This document shows positions 1 through 10,600 of a stretch of 64,000 bases of DNA, piece by piece; position 1 is the stretch's first letter; each line of letters begins with the position of its first letter. The position numbers and the translations under genes are program-made. Source of the DNA: Cliona cf. orientalis (taxonomy: Eukaryota; Porifera; Demospongiae; Clionaida; Clionaidae); the NCBI GenBank assembly GCA_963930775.1, contig OZ005690.1, forward strand, positions 14,348,411-14,412,410, in the 5' to 3' direction. Under the pieces are notes generated by a model. That model was not told the DNA's origin, made no database searches, and saw only the letters and a program-made list of their open reading frames with translations.

Positions 1-214
1 TCGGTTGGAGTGGCCAATGAATCTTCCATATAAGATAGAGATACTTGTATCAAAGCCACATAGAACGACTGCACAAGGAAGACGATCATTCACTACTCCC
101 AGACAAGTCTGTACAGTTCAACTATCCAACTTAGTACGTGTGACCAGCATAATATTATGTAAAGAAATAATAGATATCAACTTACCGGAAAGAGAACTAC
201 TGAACTATATATGA
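1..214 (+). pseudogene. 3' end of an A-type TRAF-like gene, cut by the window edge
   Basis: The reading frame from the left edge to the stop at 212-214 matches the last 70 residues of the A-type TRAF-like copies at 2868-4118 and 13303-14477, including 'WPMNLPYK', 'PHRTTAQGRR' and 'ADINLPE'-like blocks. It is the end of the MATH-like C-terminal domain. The rest lies outside the window, so I cannot say whether this copy is intact. It is the first visible member of the tandem array. Confidence 0.75.
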
Positions 215-599
215 AATGGTAGTACAACTGATACCTGTAAAAGTGTCACCTCAAGCAGCTACTGCAGCTATACCACTCATTCGTGAGTGTCCTATTTGTT
301 GTTGTATTATAGATATTCCAGGTGAATTTTGCTATAATTGTGGGAGTGAACTCTAGATTTTTTATGAACATGAATGTTAAAAATAAGGCATCAACATTAA
401 AACTGGTGCACTTGTCTTTACTAATGTGTAATTATTACTGGGCATTGTGTAGTTTACTTACAACCCATCTGAAATGATATTATTGCACAATCAAATACAA
501 ATGTCAAGCTTGTGTCTGATAATGATTACGTGGTCAATATAGATTCATATTCGTGAGCAATAGGACTACAGTAGTATCATGTAGTATAAATCAAACAAG

Positions 600-835
600 A
601 TATGAAACACTATATACTCCTGAGTATAGTTATCAACCCTTTTGAGTTGCAAACTTTTCCACTGAGAACACTGTAGCCCCATCCATCCCATCCCCTGCAG
701 ACATTTCATACGACGGTGAACCTCCAACTTCCTTCACACCATTTTGTCTCTCTTATTCTCATCTCCGAAGTTCATCTGCTCCTGCTATTCTCCCTCCTAA
801 ACCATTAGTGGTAGCTGCAATACTCTTCATTTTGA
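600..835 (-). pseudogene. Antisense remnant of the TRAF/MATH gene 3' end
   Basis: On the minus strand this spacer still resembles the 3' coding end of the complete gene at 21247-22674 (blocks such as 'TVFSMEKFATHE' and 'SYEMSAGDG'), with breaks. It lies just upstream of the promoter of the next TRAF-like gene. The same remnant recurs between most array copies, so it was carried along in the duplicated unit. Confidence 0.65.
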
Positions 836-837
836 GT

Positions 838-891
838 ACGCGCATGCGCAGATTAAACACAGTCACCAATTCACATATTTGCGCATGCGCG
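838..891. promoter_or_regulatory. Paired GCGCATGCGC palindromes upstream of TRAF-like gene B1
   Basis: Two copies of the palindrome GCGCATGCGC sit about 145 and 100 bases before the start codon at 983. The motif matches the known binding consensus of NRF-1, TGCGCATGCGCA. Equivalent palindromes precede every other array copy whose upstream region is present. Binding by NRF-1 in this organism is inference. Confidence 0.5.
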
Positions 892-982
892 AACCCAGCA
901 CCGTGTCTGCGAATTTCCTGTACATTTTGGCACACCTGTAGCTACCGTACCGGCCCTTGATCATGTGATATCTCGAAACAAA

Positions 983-2194
983 ATGGCGGAGTACAAGTTC
1001 GTGAAGGATCTCCCTGATGATTACCAGTGTATGATCTGCGCCAAGGTGCTGAACGAACCTCATCTCACGGACTGCTGCGGTCAGCATTTTTGCCAAGCTT
1101 GCCTCGAGCAATGGTTCAAGAAACAGGCCAAGAAGATTTGCCCCCACTGCCGTTCTGAAACCTTCACGCACATAAGCTATATCCCCCTCAAACGAAAGAT
1201 TGATGTTCTAGAAGTTTACTGTCCTAATCAAAAAGAAGGTTGCAAGGAGATAATGAAACTAGGAGCACTGGATGCTCACAGAAATAAATGTGGTTTTGCT
1301 AAAGTCGACTGTACTCAGGGTTGTGGGAAATTGATCCTTCGTAAGGACTTGATGCAGCACTGTAACTACAAATGCCCAAAACGAAAGATAAAGTGCAAAT
1401 TCTGTGGGAAGGTGGGTCCCTATGAGGTGATAAGTGGCGAACATACCACCACCTGTGAGGAATACCCAGTGAAGTGCCCCAGGGGATGCACTCAGTCGGT
1501 GGGTGAAATCAAACAAAAAGATCTCAAGAAGCACGCTGAAATTTGCCCCTTAGAAGAAGTACAATGCCCATTCAGTGAAGCAGGGTGTGACGCCAGCATT
1601 CTACGGAAGGATCTTAGCACTCATATTGAGGTAAATAGTCAACAGCACCTTATGAAAATGATGACAGCATACAATAAGCTTAAAGAAGATTTCAAGCAAA
1701 TGTCATCACGTGTTGCAAACCTTACCCCTATTGAACCAGTGAAATTGACTGATGATAACAATAGGTTTTCATTCATCATCACATCAACTAAGGGCTGGAT
1801 CAGTCCACCATTTTGTGTGCCGGGTGGTTATAAATTTTGCATCAAACACAAAGAAGGAAAAATAGCTCGCTTGATGCTATTCAAAGAAAAACATGGAGAA
1901 TTATCAATGGATACTCGATATACATACAGACTGGAAATATTTTACACAAAAGCCTCAATACCACCAATGAGAAAACCTCCGGATCTTGAACAAATTTTAA
2001 TATTAAATTTTGACCTCGCTTCTTTAGAGCAAATTGCAGTTGTCAATGATGGCTATGAGAAGAAAGTAGCCTGCATTACCATTCCAGAAGGAGATTTGTT
2101 GAGTGCTAGTATTATAGTTACACTAGCGCATACTAGTATGAGTATTCTAGAATTAATGGCATACTGGAAACGAACATCAGAAGACTCAGCGTGA
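983..2194 (+). CDS. TRAF-like RING/zinc-finger/MATH protein, B type, copy 1 (intact)
   Basis: Single exon of 403 residues. I start at the ATG at 983 because AAAATGGCGGAG is shared by most array copies and homology begins there; six in-frame residues lie upstream. A RING finger spans about residues 16-56 (C16, C19, C31/C32, H35, C37, C40, C53, C56). The usual C-G-H is C-G-Q-H, with histidine one residue later, in all copies. About four TRAF-type zinc fingers follow (80-230), then a short helical stretch and a diverged MATH/TRAF-C domain (about 255-395, 'GWISPPFCVPGGYKF'). Family knowledge: TRAFs are cytoplasmic adaptors and RING E3 ligases linking receptors to NF-kB/MAPK signalling. The long coiled coil of vertebrate TRAF2/6 is missing, so trimer formation is uncertain. 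Confidence 0.9.
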   Translation: MAEYKFVKDLPDDYQCMICAKVLNEPHLTDCCGQHFCQACLEQWFKKQAKKICPHCRSETFTHISYIPLKRKIDVLEVYCPNQKEGCKEIMKLGALDAHRNKCGFAKVDCTQGCGKLILRKDLMQHCNYKCPKRKIKCKFCGKVGPYEVISGEHTTTCEEYPVKCPRGCTQSVGEIKQKDLKKHAEICPLEEVQCPFSEAGCDASILRKDLSTHIEVNSQQHLMKMMTAYNKLKEDFKQMSSRVANLTPIEPVKLTDDNNRFSFIITSTKGWISPPFCVPGGYKFCIKHKEGKIARLMLFKEKHGELSMDTRYTYRLEIFYTKASIPPMRKPPDLEQILILNFDLASLEQIAVVNDGYEKKVACITIPEGDLLSASIIVTLAHTSMSILELMAYWKRTSEDSA

Positions 2195-2379
2195 AGGCCA
2201 AAAGCCAAGGCTACTTGAAAGCCCTTGGTCAAAACGATTCATGATGCTGGAGTGGCCATTGTTTGGATCGATTGCGTGATCTGTTTTGTCGACAATAATT
2301 ATTATTACAATGACAATGTACATAGTACTTTTTGTATGTAATTTTTATGAGACAAATTCTCAATCTCTAGTGATATGAA

Positions 2380-2560
2380 ACACCAGTGAATTGTACTTTT
2401 GAGTATACTTATCAATCTGTTCGTGAGTTGAAAACACTGTAAGCTTAGCCCCATCCACCCCATCCCCTGCAGATATTTCATATGATGGTGAACCCCTACC
2501 CTCCCTCCTACTCTCTTGTCTCACTTAATAGTATTCTCTCATCTTAGTAGCAGATTTCTC
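2380..2560 (-). pseudogene. Antisense remnant of the TRAF/MATH gene 3' end
   Basis: This minus-strand spacer repeats the decayed 3' end of the 21247-22674 gene, including the 'SYEMSAGDG' region, and has deletions. It separates TRAF-like copies B1 and A2. Confidence 0.6.
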
Positions 2561-2729
2561 ACTATTTCTGTCTCTACTTCTTGATCATTAATTTTGTCAA
2601 TGATGAATTTTCGCCAAATTCATGCCTACTGGTAACTTTAGACCCTTTCTTGGATAGCGCCACATCATCATTAATTTTTTATCAGCTCCTGCTATTAATT
2701 TTTCCCTCCAGTAACAGTACCCTTCATTA

Positions 2730-2741
2730 TGCGCATGCGCA
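2730..2741. promoter_or_regulatory. TGCGCATGCGCA palindrome upstream of TRAF-like copy A2
   Basis: A perfect 12-base palindrome identical to the NRF-1 consensus, 127 bases before the ATG at 2868. It is followed by the GGCGGGGCTA and GCGTGGCTC blocks shared with the A-type upstream regions at 7012 and 18556. Confidence 0.5.
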
Positions 2742-2867
2742 GATTAGATGGTGCTGACTCGTAATGATAGTAGGCGGGGCTAAAAAAAGTAAAGATGAGC
2801 GTGGCTCTTCCACATGACAGTCGAATTGTGGTCCTTGATCATGTGATATCTCGAAGCTGTCTTCAAA

Positions 2868-4118
2868 ATGGCTGAGTATAAATTCGTGAAGGATCTCCCT
2901 GATGACTACCAGTGTATGATCTGCGTCAAGGTATTGAACGAGCCTCATCTCACGGATTGCTGCGGTCAGCATTTCTGCCAAGCTTGCCTCGAGCAATGGT
3001 TCAAAAAACAAGCCAAGAAGGTCTGTCCCCACTGCCGCTCTGAAACCTTCGCTCACATGCGTTCTCTTCCCCTCAAACGAAAGATTGATGATCTAGCAGT
3101 CTACTGTCCTAATAAAGAAGAAGGCTGCAAGGGGGTAATGAAACTAGGACAAGTGGATGCTCACAAAAATGGATGTGGTTTTGCCAAGGTCACCTGTACG
3201 CAGGGATGTGGAAAGTTTATCCTTCGTAAGGACTTGACACAGCACTCTAACAATGAATGCCCGAAATGAAAGACAAAGTGCATATATTGTCGCTTGGTTG
3301 ATCACCATGAGGTGATAAGTGGCAGACATATGACTGTCTGTGCGGAATACCCAGTGAAGTGCCCCAGGGGGTGTGCTTTGCTAAATGGAATCAAACGAAA
3401 GGACCTTGCTAAGCATGCTGAAATCTGTCCTCTGGAAATGGTGCAGTGCCCCTTTATTGAAGCTGGATGTGACACTAGAGCTCTACGAAAAGATCTCAAT
3501 GCTCATATGGAGTCAAATACCCAGCAACATTTGATGAAAATGATGACTGCTTATAGCAAGCTGAAGATTGAACATAGCAAGCTGACAATTGAACATAGGA
3601 ATCTGAAGATCGAACATACAAAACTTCACGAAGAACACGATAAGCTGTCATCTCAAGTAGCACATCTTACCCTCATTGAACCTGTGAAACTGACAGATGA
3701 CAATAGTAGCTTCACGTTCCATATCACTTCAAGCCGAGGGTGGACCAGTCCACCATTCTCTGTACTGGATGGATACACATTTAGTATCATGCACAAAGAA
3801 GGTAAAAAAGCTAGCTTGATGCTGCTGAGCGGGAAATATGATGATCAATTGAAGTGGCCAATGAATCTTCAGTACAAGCTTCAGATATGTATACAGGAAC
3901 CACACAGAACGACTGCACAAGGAAGACGAGCTAGGCAACTCTGTACAGTTAAATTGTCAGGCAATTTGGCACGTTTGACTAGAGTAGTATGTAAAGAAAT
4001 AGCAGATATTGACTTACTGGAGGGAGAACTACTGAACTATGAAGTAAGACTGGTACCTGATAAAAGGTTTCCTTTTGTACCACCTCATAATAATATTATG
4101 AGTGTGCCACGGCATTAA
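2868..4118 (+). pseudogene. TRAF-like RING/zinc-finger/MATH gene, A type, with one in-frame stop
   Basis: One continuous frame of about 416 codons is interrupted only by a TGA at 3267-3269. Intact paralogues have CGA (arginine of 'CPKRKIKCK') there, so a single C-to-T change explains it. RING (residues 16-56), TRAF zinc fingers, a longer heptad-like segment than in B copies ('KLKIEHSKLTIEHRNLKIEH', near codons 230-250) and the A-type MATH-like end ('GWTSPPFSVLDGYTF', 'KWPMNL') are otherwise preserved. The stop removes the last fingers and the MATH domain. It may be a recent pseudogene, an allele, or a truncated RING-finger protein of 133 residues. Confidence 0.8.
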
Positions 4119-4332
4119 ATTTTTATTACACTAGAACTTAGTTTGCTGTTATCAGGTTTATACTGTAACAGCCTTTTTTTATTATTAATGGTGATTAAAC
4201 ATGTATAATGTTGAAAATCTAAATGTGGCTATATTATAAATTTTATGTTTTTGTTTCTCTGAAACTTATATGCAATCTATGCTAATTAATTTTATTTCTG
4301 TAGAACTCAGAGGGTAATAATAATAATAAAAT

Positions 4333-4560
4333 TTAATGGTAGTATAAGACTATGGTATCGGACTGAGAAAAAAATGAATTCGATAAAACTAAGCACAGAA
4401 TGATATGGAACACTAGTGAATTGTGCTCCTGCATGAGACTCTGATACTCAGTATCAATCTGTTCATGAGTTGCAAACTTTTCCATTGAGAACACTGTAGC
4501 CCCATCCACCCCATCCCCTGCAGACATTTCATATGATGGTGTACCCCCACCCTCCTTCAT
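4333..4560 (-). pseudogene. Antisense remnant of the TRAF/MATH gene 3' end (best preserved)
   Basis: A minus-strand open stretch reads 'TPSYEMSAGDGVDGATVF' followed by 'SMEKFATHEQID', nearly identical to the C-terminus of the complete gene at 21247-22674. Only this end survives. It sits between TRAF-like copies A2 and B3. Confidence 0.75.
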
Positions 4561-4782
4561 ACTCTTCTTGTTTCTGTTGTGTTCTCTCGTCTTGGTATAA
4601 TAGCAGATTTCTCAATTTTTACTATCTCTACTTCTTACAATTGATAACTTGTCAGTGATGAATTTTTCACCGATTCATGCCTACTAGTATCTTTAGATAC
4701 TTTCTTGGATAAAGCCACATTGTCCCTTTTCCTATCTCCCTAGCCTCCTTCTCCACTCGAGCTGCAATATAACTCTTCACTT

Positions 4783-4793
4783 TGCGCATGCGC
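4783..4793. promoter_or_regulatory. TGCGCATGCGC palindrome upstream of broken copy at 5148
   Basis: The same NRF-1-like palindrome, here about 360 bases before the start codon because a small inverted-repeat element (4901-5010) lies between. Confidence 0.45.
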
Positions 4794-4900
4794 AGATTAG
4801 ACAGTAGAAGTACGAAAACGGTGGACGTGGCTTCACACTGTACTGTGCGATCATATAGATTACTGCAGGAGTACATTACTAGGAGTATGCAACCCACATA

Positions 4901-5010
4901 GTAGTAGTACAATCATCTCTTTCCAGATTTGACATCACAGAATATCATTAATATGCAACCACTAAAACCAAGTGATGTCACATCTGGAGAGAGATGTTTG
5001 TACTACTACT
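4901..5010. mobile_element. Small inverted-repeat element (MITE-like)
   Basis: Arms beginning GTAGTAGTACAA at 4901 and ending in its near reverse complement at about 5010 enclose a short centre. The arms share a block of about 35 bases (CATCTCTxTCCAGAT...). It lies between the palindromic promoter motif and the start of the 5148 copy. Confidence 0.5.
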
Positions 5011-5147
5011 GGTTGTCACAGTGTTGCACACTCCTACTCCCGATTACTGATATGCAGCCTTATCACATGACAGTTGGACCATGGTAGCTACATGGTACAT
5101 GGTCCCTGGTTCTTGATCATGTGAAATCTCGAAGCTGCCTTTAACTT

Positions 5148-6363
5148 ATGGCGGAGTATAAGTTCGTGAAGAATCTCCCTGATGACTACCAGTGTATGAT
5201 CTGCGCCAAGGTGCTGATCGAACCTCACCTCACAGATTGTTGCGGTCAGCATTTCTGCCAAGCTTGCCTCGAGCAATGGTTCAAGAAACAAGCCAAGAAG
5301 ATTTGCCCCCACTGCCGCTCTGAAACCTTTGCTCACATAAGCTACATCCCCCTCAAACGAAAGATTGATGATCTAGAAGTCTACTGTCCTAACCAAAGAT
5401 AAGGTTGTAGCTAAAGAGATAATGAAATTAGGAGCACTGGATGCTCACAAAAATGAATGTGGTTTTGCTAAAGTCGACTGTACTCTGGGTTGTGGGAAGT
5501 TTATCCTTCGTAAGGACTTGATGCAGCACTGTAACTACAAATGCCCAAAACGAAAGATAAAATGCAAATTCTGTGGGATGGTCGGTCGCTATGAAGTGAT
5601 AAGTGGCAAACATACCATCACCTGTGAGGAATACCCAGTGAAGTGCCCCAGGGGGTGTACTCAGTCAGTGGGCGAAATCAAACGAAAGGATATCAAGAAG
5701 CACGCCGAAGTTTGCCCCTTAGAAGAAGTACAATGCCCATTCAGCGAAGCAGGGTGTGATGCTAGTATTTTACGAAAGGATCTCGATGCTCATATTGAGA
5801 CGAGTGGTCAACAGCACCTTATGAAAATGATGACAGCATATAATAAGCTTAAAGAAGATTTCAAGCAAATGTCATTACGTTTTGCGAACCTTACCCCTAT
5901 TGAACCAGTGAAATTGAACGATGATAACAATAGGTTTTCTTTCATCATCACGTCAACTAAGGGCTGGATTAGTCCACCATTTTGTGTGCCAGGTGGTTAT
6001 AAATTTTGCATCAAACACAAAGAAGGGAAAATGGCTAGCTTGATGCTATTCAAAGAAAAACATGGTGAATTATCAATGGGTACTCGATATACATACAGAC
6101 TGGAGATATTTTACACAAAAGCCTCAATCCCATCAATGAGAAAACCTCCTGATCTTGAACAAAATTTAATATTAAATTTTGAGCTCGCTTCTTTAGAGCA
6201 AATTGCAGTTGTCAATGATGGCTATGAGAAGGAAGTAGCCTGCATTACCATGCCAGAAGGAGATTTGTTGAGTGCTAGTATTATAGTTACACTAATGCAT
6301 ACCAGTATGAGTATTCTAGAATTAATGGCATACTGGAAACGAACGTCAGAAGACTCAGCGTGA
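5148..6363 (+). pseudogene. TRAF-like gene, B type, broken by a stop and a 4-bp frameshift
   Basis: Two halves in different frames (5148-5402 and 5422-6363) together cover a complete B-type TRAF-like protein: RING, TRAF fingers, MATH-like end with 'GWISPPFCVPGGYKF', and the same 'YWKRTSEDSA' C-terminus as copy B1. Against intact copies, the GAA codon at 5400 has become TAA and four extra bases AGCT (5409-5412) lie between a TGT cysteine codon and the next codon. Downstream sequence is very close to copy B1, so decay is recent. The start lacks the AAAATGGCGG context (CTTATGGCGG). Confidence 0.85.
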
Positions 6364-6679
6364 AGGCCAAATTAAAGCCAAGGCTACTTGAAAGCTCTTG
6401 GTCAAAATGATTCATGATCCTGGAGTGTTCATTGTTTCGATCGATTGCGTGATCTGTTTTGTCAACAATAATACATGACAATGTACAATGTAATTATTGA
6501 TAGCTACAAGCTAGATCTTTGTTACACCAATCTGGCATTATTTCTCTCAAATGAAAAATAATAATTCATCATAATGCATTATGACTACCCAATCAAGAAG
6601 TTCTCTGAAATGTACATAGTACTTTTTATGGCATTGTAATTTTTAAGAGACAAATTCTCTATCTCTAGTGATATGAAAC

Positions 6680-6990
6680 ACCAGTAAATTGTACTTTTGA
6701 GTATGCTTATCAATCTGTTCGTGAGTTGAAAACACTGTAAGCTTAGCCCCATCCACTCTATCCCCTACAGACATTTCATACGATGGTGAACCCCCACTGT
6801 CCTTCACACTCTTCTTGTCTCTCTTGTATTCTCTCGTCCTAGTAGCAGATTTCTCAACTTTTTTCTGTCTCTACTTCTTGATCACTTGTCAATCTATGAT
6901 ACATTTTCGCCGATTCATACCTATTGGCATCTTTAGAAACTTTATTGGATAATGCCACATCATCATCAGCTCCTGTTATAAATTTTTCCC
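6680..6990 (-). pseudogene. Antisense remnant of the TRAF/MATH gene 3' end
   Basis: The spacer shows the same decayed minus-strand block as the other inter-copy spacers, followed by an A-type promoter region. Confidence 0.6.
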
Positions 6991-7011
6991 TCCGCCATTA
7001 GCTCTTCATTA

Positions 7012-7192
7012 TGCGCATGCGCACATTAGACAGGTGCGGACTGTAGTAGTAGGCGGGGCTATATAAGAGTTTGCAAAAAAAGGAGGGCGTGGCTCGTCAA
7101 CGCACACTGCACTATAGCTCCATACAGCGATCCCCTCTAGCTACATTGGACCAACCCTTGACCATGTGTTATATCTCGAAGCTGTCTTAAAA
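7012..7192 (+). promoter_or_regulatory. A-type TRAF promoter and 5' leader, separated from its gene
   Basis: It contains the TGCGCATGCGC palindrome (7012), GGCGGGGCTATATAAG (a TATA-like element) and the leader block ending in TCTCGAAGCTGTCTTAAAA. In other copies this block runs directly into the ATG. Here it is followed by the transposon at 7193, and the rest of the gene resumes at 13297 with the duplicated CTTAAAA. Confidence 0.7.
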
Positions 7193-7651
7193 TAGCGATT
7201 TCGGACCTAGCGATTTTTATAGCATTTTCGAAAACGTGAAATGACAACTATTATTTTTAGATTATTCAGGAAAAACGCTATCCTATTATTATCTCCATTC
7301 TTTAGGCTTTCAGGTGAACTTTGTTCGAGAAAATTTGGTCAAGTAGTTTTGGAGATAGCACACGTCAAATTTTCCCTCGCGAAAATCCCCATACAAAACA
7401 TATGGGAGTAGGCGCGTACGGAAAAATACATTGCGAACGTGGCACCGCGTACAGCTCGGTTGCTTACTGGTTCCTGCGATGATAAATGACCAGATAAAGA
7501 CAAATAGATGCTTTCTAGGCAATTCTGAGGCGCTGAGCTCGAATCTGAAGTCCTTTTAGCTCGAAAAAGCACCGAGAATCGTCGTTTTGGGGGTGTACTG
7601 AAAATCACTTGGCGATCTGGCAGCCAAACTACGCCAAGTACGGGCGTATTA

Positions 7652-10600
7652 TGCACCTATCAAAGTCATGCCCCACCTACCACACCCCGGGCAAACGAGG
7701 GGCATTTACTCGCGATTAGCACAAAATTGTTGCCCCGGGGGTGAGTCTTTTGCGCATGCGTGCAGCATTACCACGCTGTAACTCTGAGGCCCTCGTGTTG
7801 GTTTTTCTCGCTTCTTTGAGGACGAGGTAAGTGGCTTTCCCATCGTAAAACGATGGCTAACACTCTCCTTTTTGGGTTCAAATGCATATTATGTCACTTT
7901 TTCTCTCTCTGACAAATTTTAAGGTGTCGGTTGTAGCTATATATTAAAATAAAACTATATAAAACTGGCATGGAAAACAAACGTGTTCTGGTCGAGGTGG
8001 GGTCTAATAGGCGACCTGTAGTGTTCAAACCAGAAAGCGGTAGGGAATTGGTGGAATTGAAACAATCTGTTGTGGAATCATTCCAAGATGTATTGAGCAC
8101 GAGTGACATAAATGACCTGTTGGTGCAACTCAAGTCGGAGGAGTGGCCAGGCCAATTTGTTGATATACGACACTGCGATTCCATCCCTGACAAGAGTATC
8201 ATCAAAGTGACAGTCACCACACCAAAGGTAAGCCTAGAATGAATGCTCATGAGTGTGTGTATACTGCACTTGTTCTCCTAAACAGAGGTCGTCGAGTGAC
8301 CAGCCCCCAACATCCACTATCAAAGCTTCTGCAGCAGTCACTAGTGCATCTGCTGGGCCCAGCGGACTGACACAGATGCGCTTGACTTTCTCTCAAGAGC
8401 AACAAGTGGGGCTACGAAAACCATCAGACAATGTACACAAGAGCAATTTAGAACTTACCTTTTGTTGATCCTTATCATTTGTTGCATCATTCTCATTTCA
8501 CAAAGATTATTTTTATATAGGAGCAGATATATGAAAAATTAAATCGAACAAGTCATGACAACAATGATGAATTGATAAAAAAATCTTCACTGATCTTTAA
8601 AGAGGGACATCCATTAACAGAATATCAGAAGCGAATTAATGATGCCAGCTATAGCCTTTGCCAGGGGAATCCATCACTTCTACTTGGAAAAAAGGGTGAT
8701 ATTTTGGATTTAGCTCGAGCAAAAGTCCACCAAGATGGTTACGTCTATAAAAAGGGCCACAGCCGATCAAAAAAGTACCAAACTGAGGCAGAAGGTGGTG
8801 AGCCAGCTGTTAAGCGTGTTAAAGTTAACGCAGAAGAGAGACAACGTCGAATTGCCGAATTAATGGATGAAATATCCGAATTAAGTAGGAGAATTACTTT
8901 TAAAGAGAGGAGAATTGAAGAAGCTACATTGAGTCGCAATTACCGAGTGTGTGATGACCTTGCTGCAGAGGTATCAGAGCTGAAAGCTCAGCGTAAAGAG
9001 CTCAACAGTGAATTGGCAAAATTCCAAAAGAAAGCGAAGAAAGCAAAATACTACAAGGAACGAAAGCAACTCCCTAGCACTTCCGCAGAACCCACAGAAG
9101 CTGGAGATAAAAGTGATGAAGAGGATCCGGAGGTGCAAGTGGTTGGTGAGGGTCAGAGTGAATCTTTTTAAGCAGGCCTCTCTGCACTCCAAATGCAGAG
9201 AGGCCCATACAAGAACTTATTTGTTTGTACAGGGAACTATGTAATAATAGACTATCTGACTGTATCAAGGTATCAGAATCTATATATGTTAGTAAATGTG
9301 ATAGTTTAACACTAAGCGAGTATGTTGAAGCGAGAAAGGAATTTTGTAAAGACGTACACAAATATGGAACATGTGATTGCACTTCTATGTTACATGTTGC
9401 CACTACTATTCTGAATGAAGGATTTTTGTCTCTCAAGCAAGCATACACACAACATTTTCCTTCTGTGAAGTACAAATCGGATCATGCCCGTAGGCGACTC
9501 TTACAGATGCCACTCGCTTGTGTAAGGATAGATTTCAGACCAGGAGTATCAGAATGTTATATCCTCGAACACAGACCACAAACAAACTATGAAAGTATTG
9601 TTAGCTTATTAAAAAATGTGGTTCATAAGGACAGTGACAAGAGATCATCCCTCAGCAAGCATGAAGTCAAGTCCCTTCTTGCCATATGTCAGTCAGATCG
9701 AGAACGCGAGTGTATTCGATATGCTATATACAGATCGTCCGGTGTGACAGCAACCCAAGCCCGTAAGCAATTTGGTTTTGAACATATGAATCAGCGATCG
9801 AAAAGGGTGGAAGAGGCACTAAAACATGCTCAATACATCAGACAAGCAATCGACAAATTGGCAAGAACGAAGGAAATTGCAGTTTTGCGTGCTCTAGGCA
9901 TTGACTTGACTGAAAGTGATTGTGATACTAGTTCTGATGAGTCTACTGATGAAGACGAGGATGAGCAACTTGAACCTTGTAATTTATCACTCACTGATCA
10001 GACTGACTCTAATTTTCGCCTACGAAATGATTTATCGGGTGTGACAGATCTGATCAAAGCAAGCCACTTCAACTTTTTCGAAATCATTGCACATCTGCAG
10101 CATAACTATGGAGAAAATTATATATCTCCAAAAAATGTGTGTGAAGAGCTGATTGAATTGCTTGAGCTGGATGAACTGAAACTGGATAAGAAAGAAACTG
10201 AGCAACTTAGAATCTCATGTGAAGCATATAGTGTCGATGAAGAGATTAACTCTACCTTCAAGAAGAGAGCTGCTGATGTGCTAAATGGTGATGTTGTGAC
10301 AGATAGTGAAAGTGATGCTGATCCAGATGTTGTTTCTAAAGCAAGCACACCTTTTGATGATACTGTAAAGGCATTGATCAAGAAAAAACGTGCATCAATT
10401 AAACTTCAAGCCACTAGGACTAAGGCGAAACATGTTGCGAAGAAAAACTTTCTTGGTCGCCGAATATCCCGAAAAGTGAAAGGAATAGTAAGCCAGTACC
10501 CTGATATTGGACAGAAAATAGAGGAATTTGTGAAATCAAACAACGTCGGGGCAGACCAATGGCGTCGGACTGGTGTGCTAACATTCGATGGTAATGTCAG

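Noticed and set aside
863..1171. Minus-strand open frames antisense to each TRAF RING region
   Set aside because: They recur in every copy only because the + strand RING sequence is conserved; codon use and domains support the + strand.
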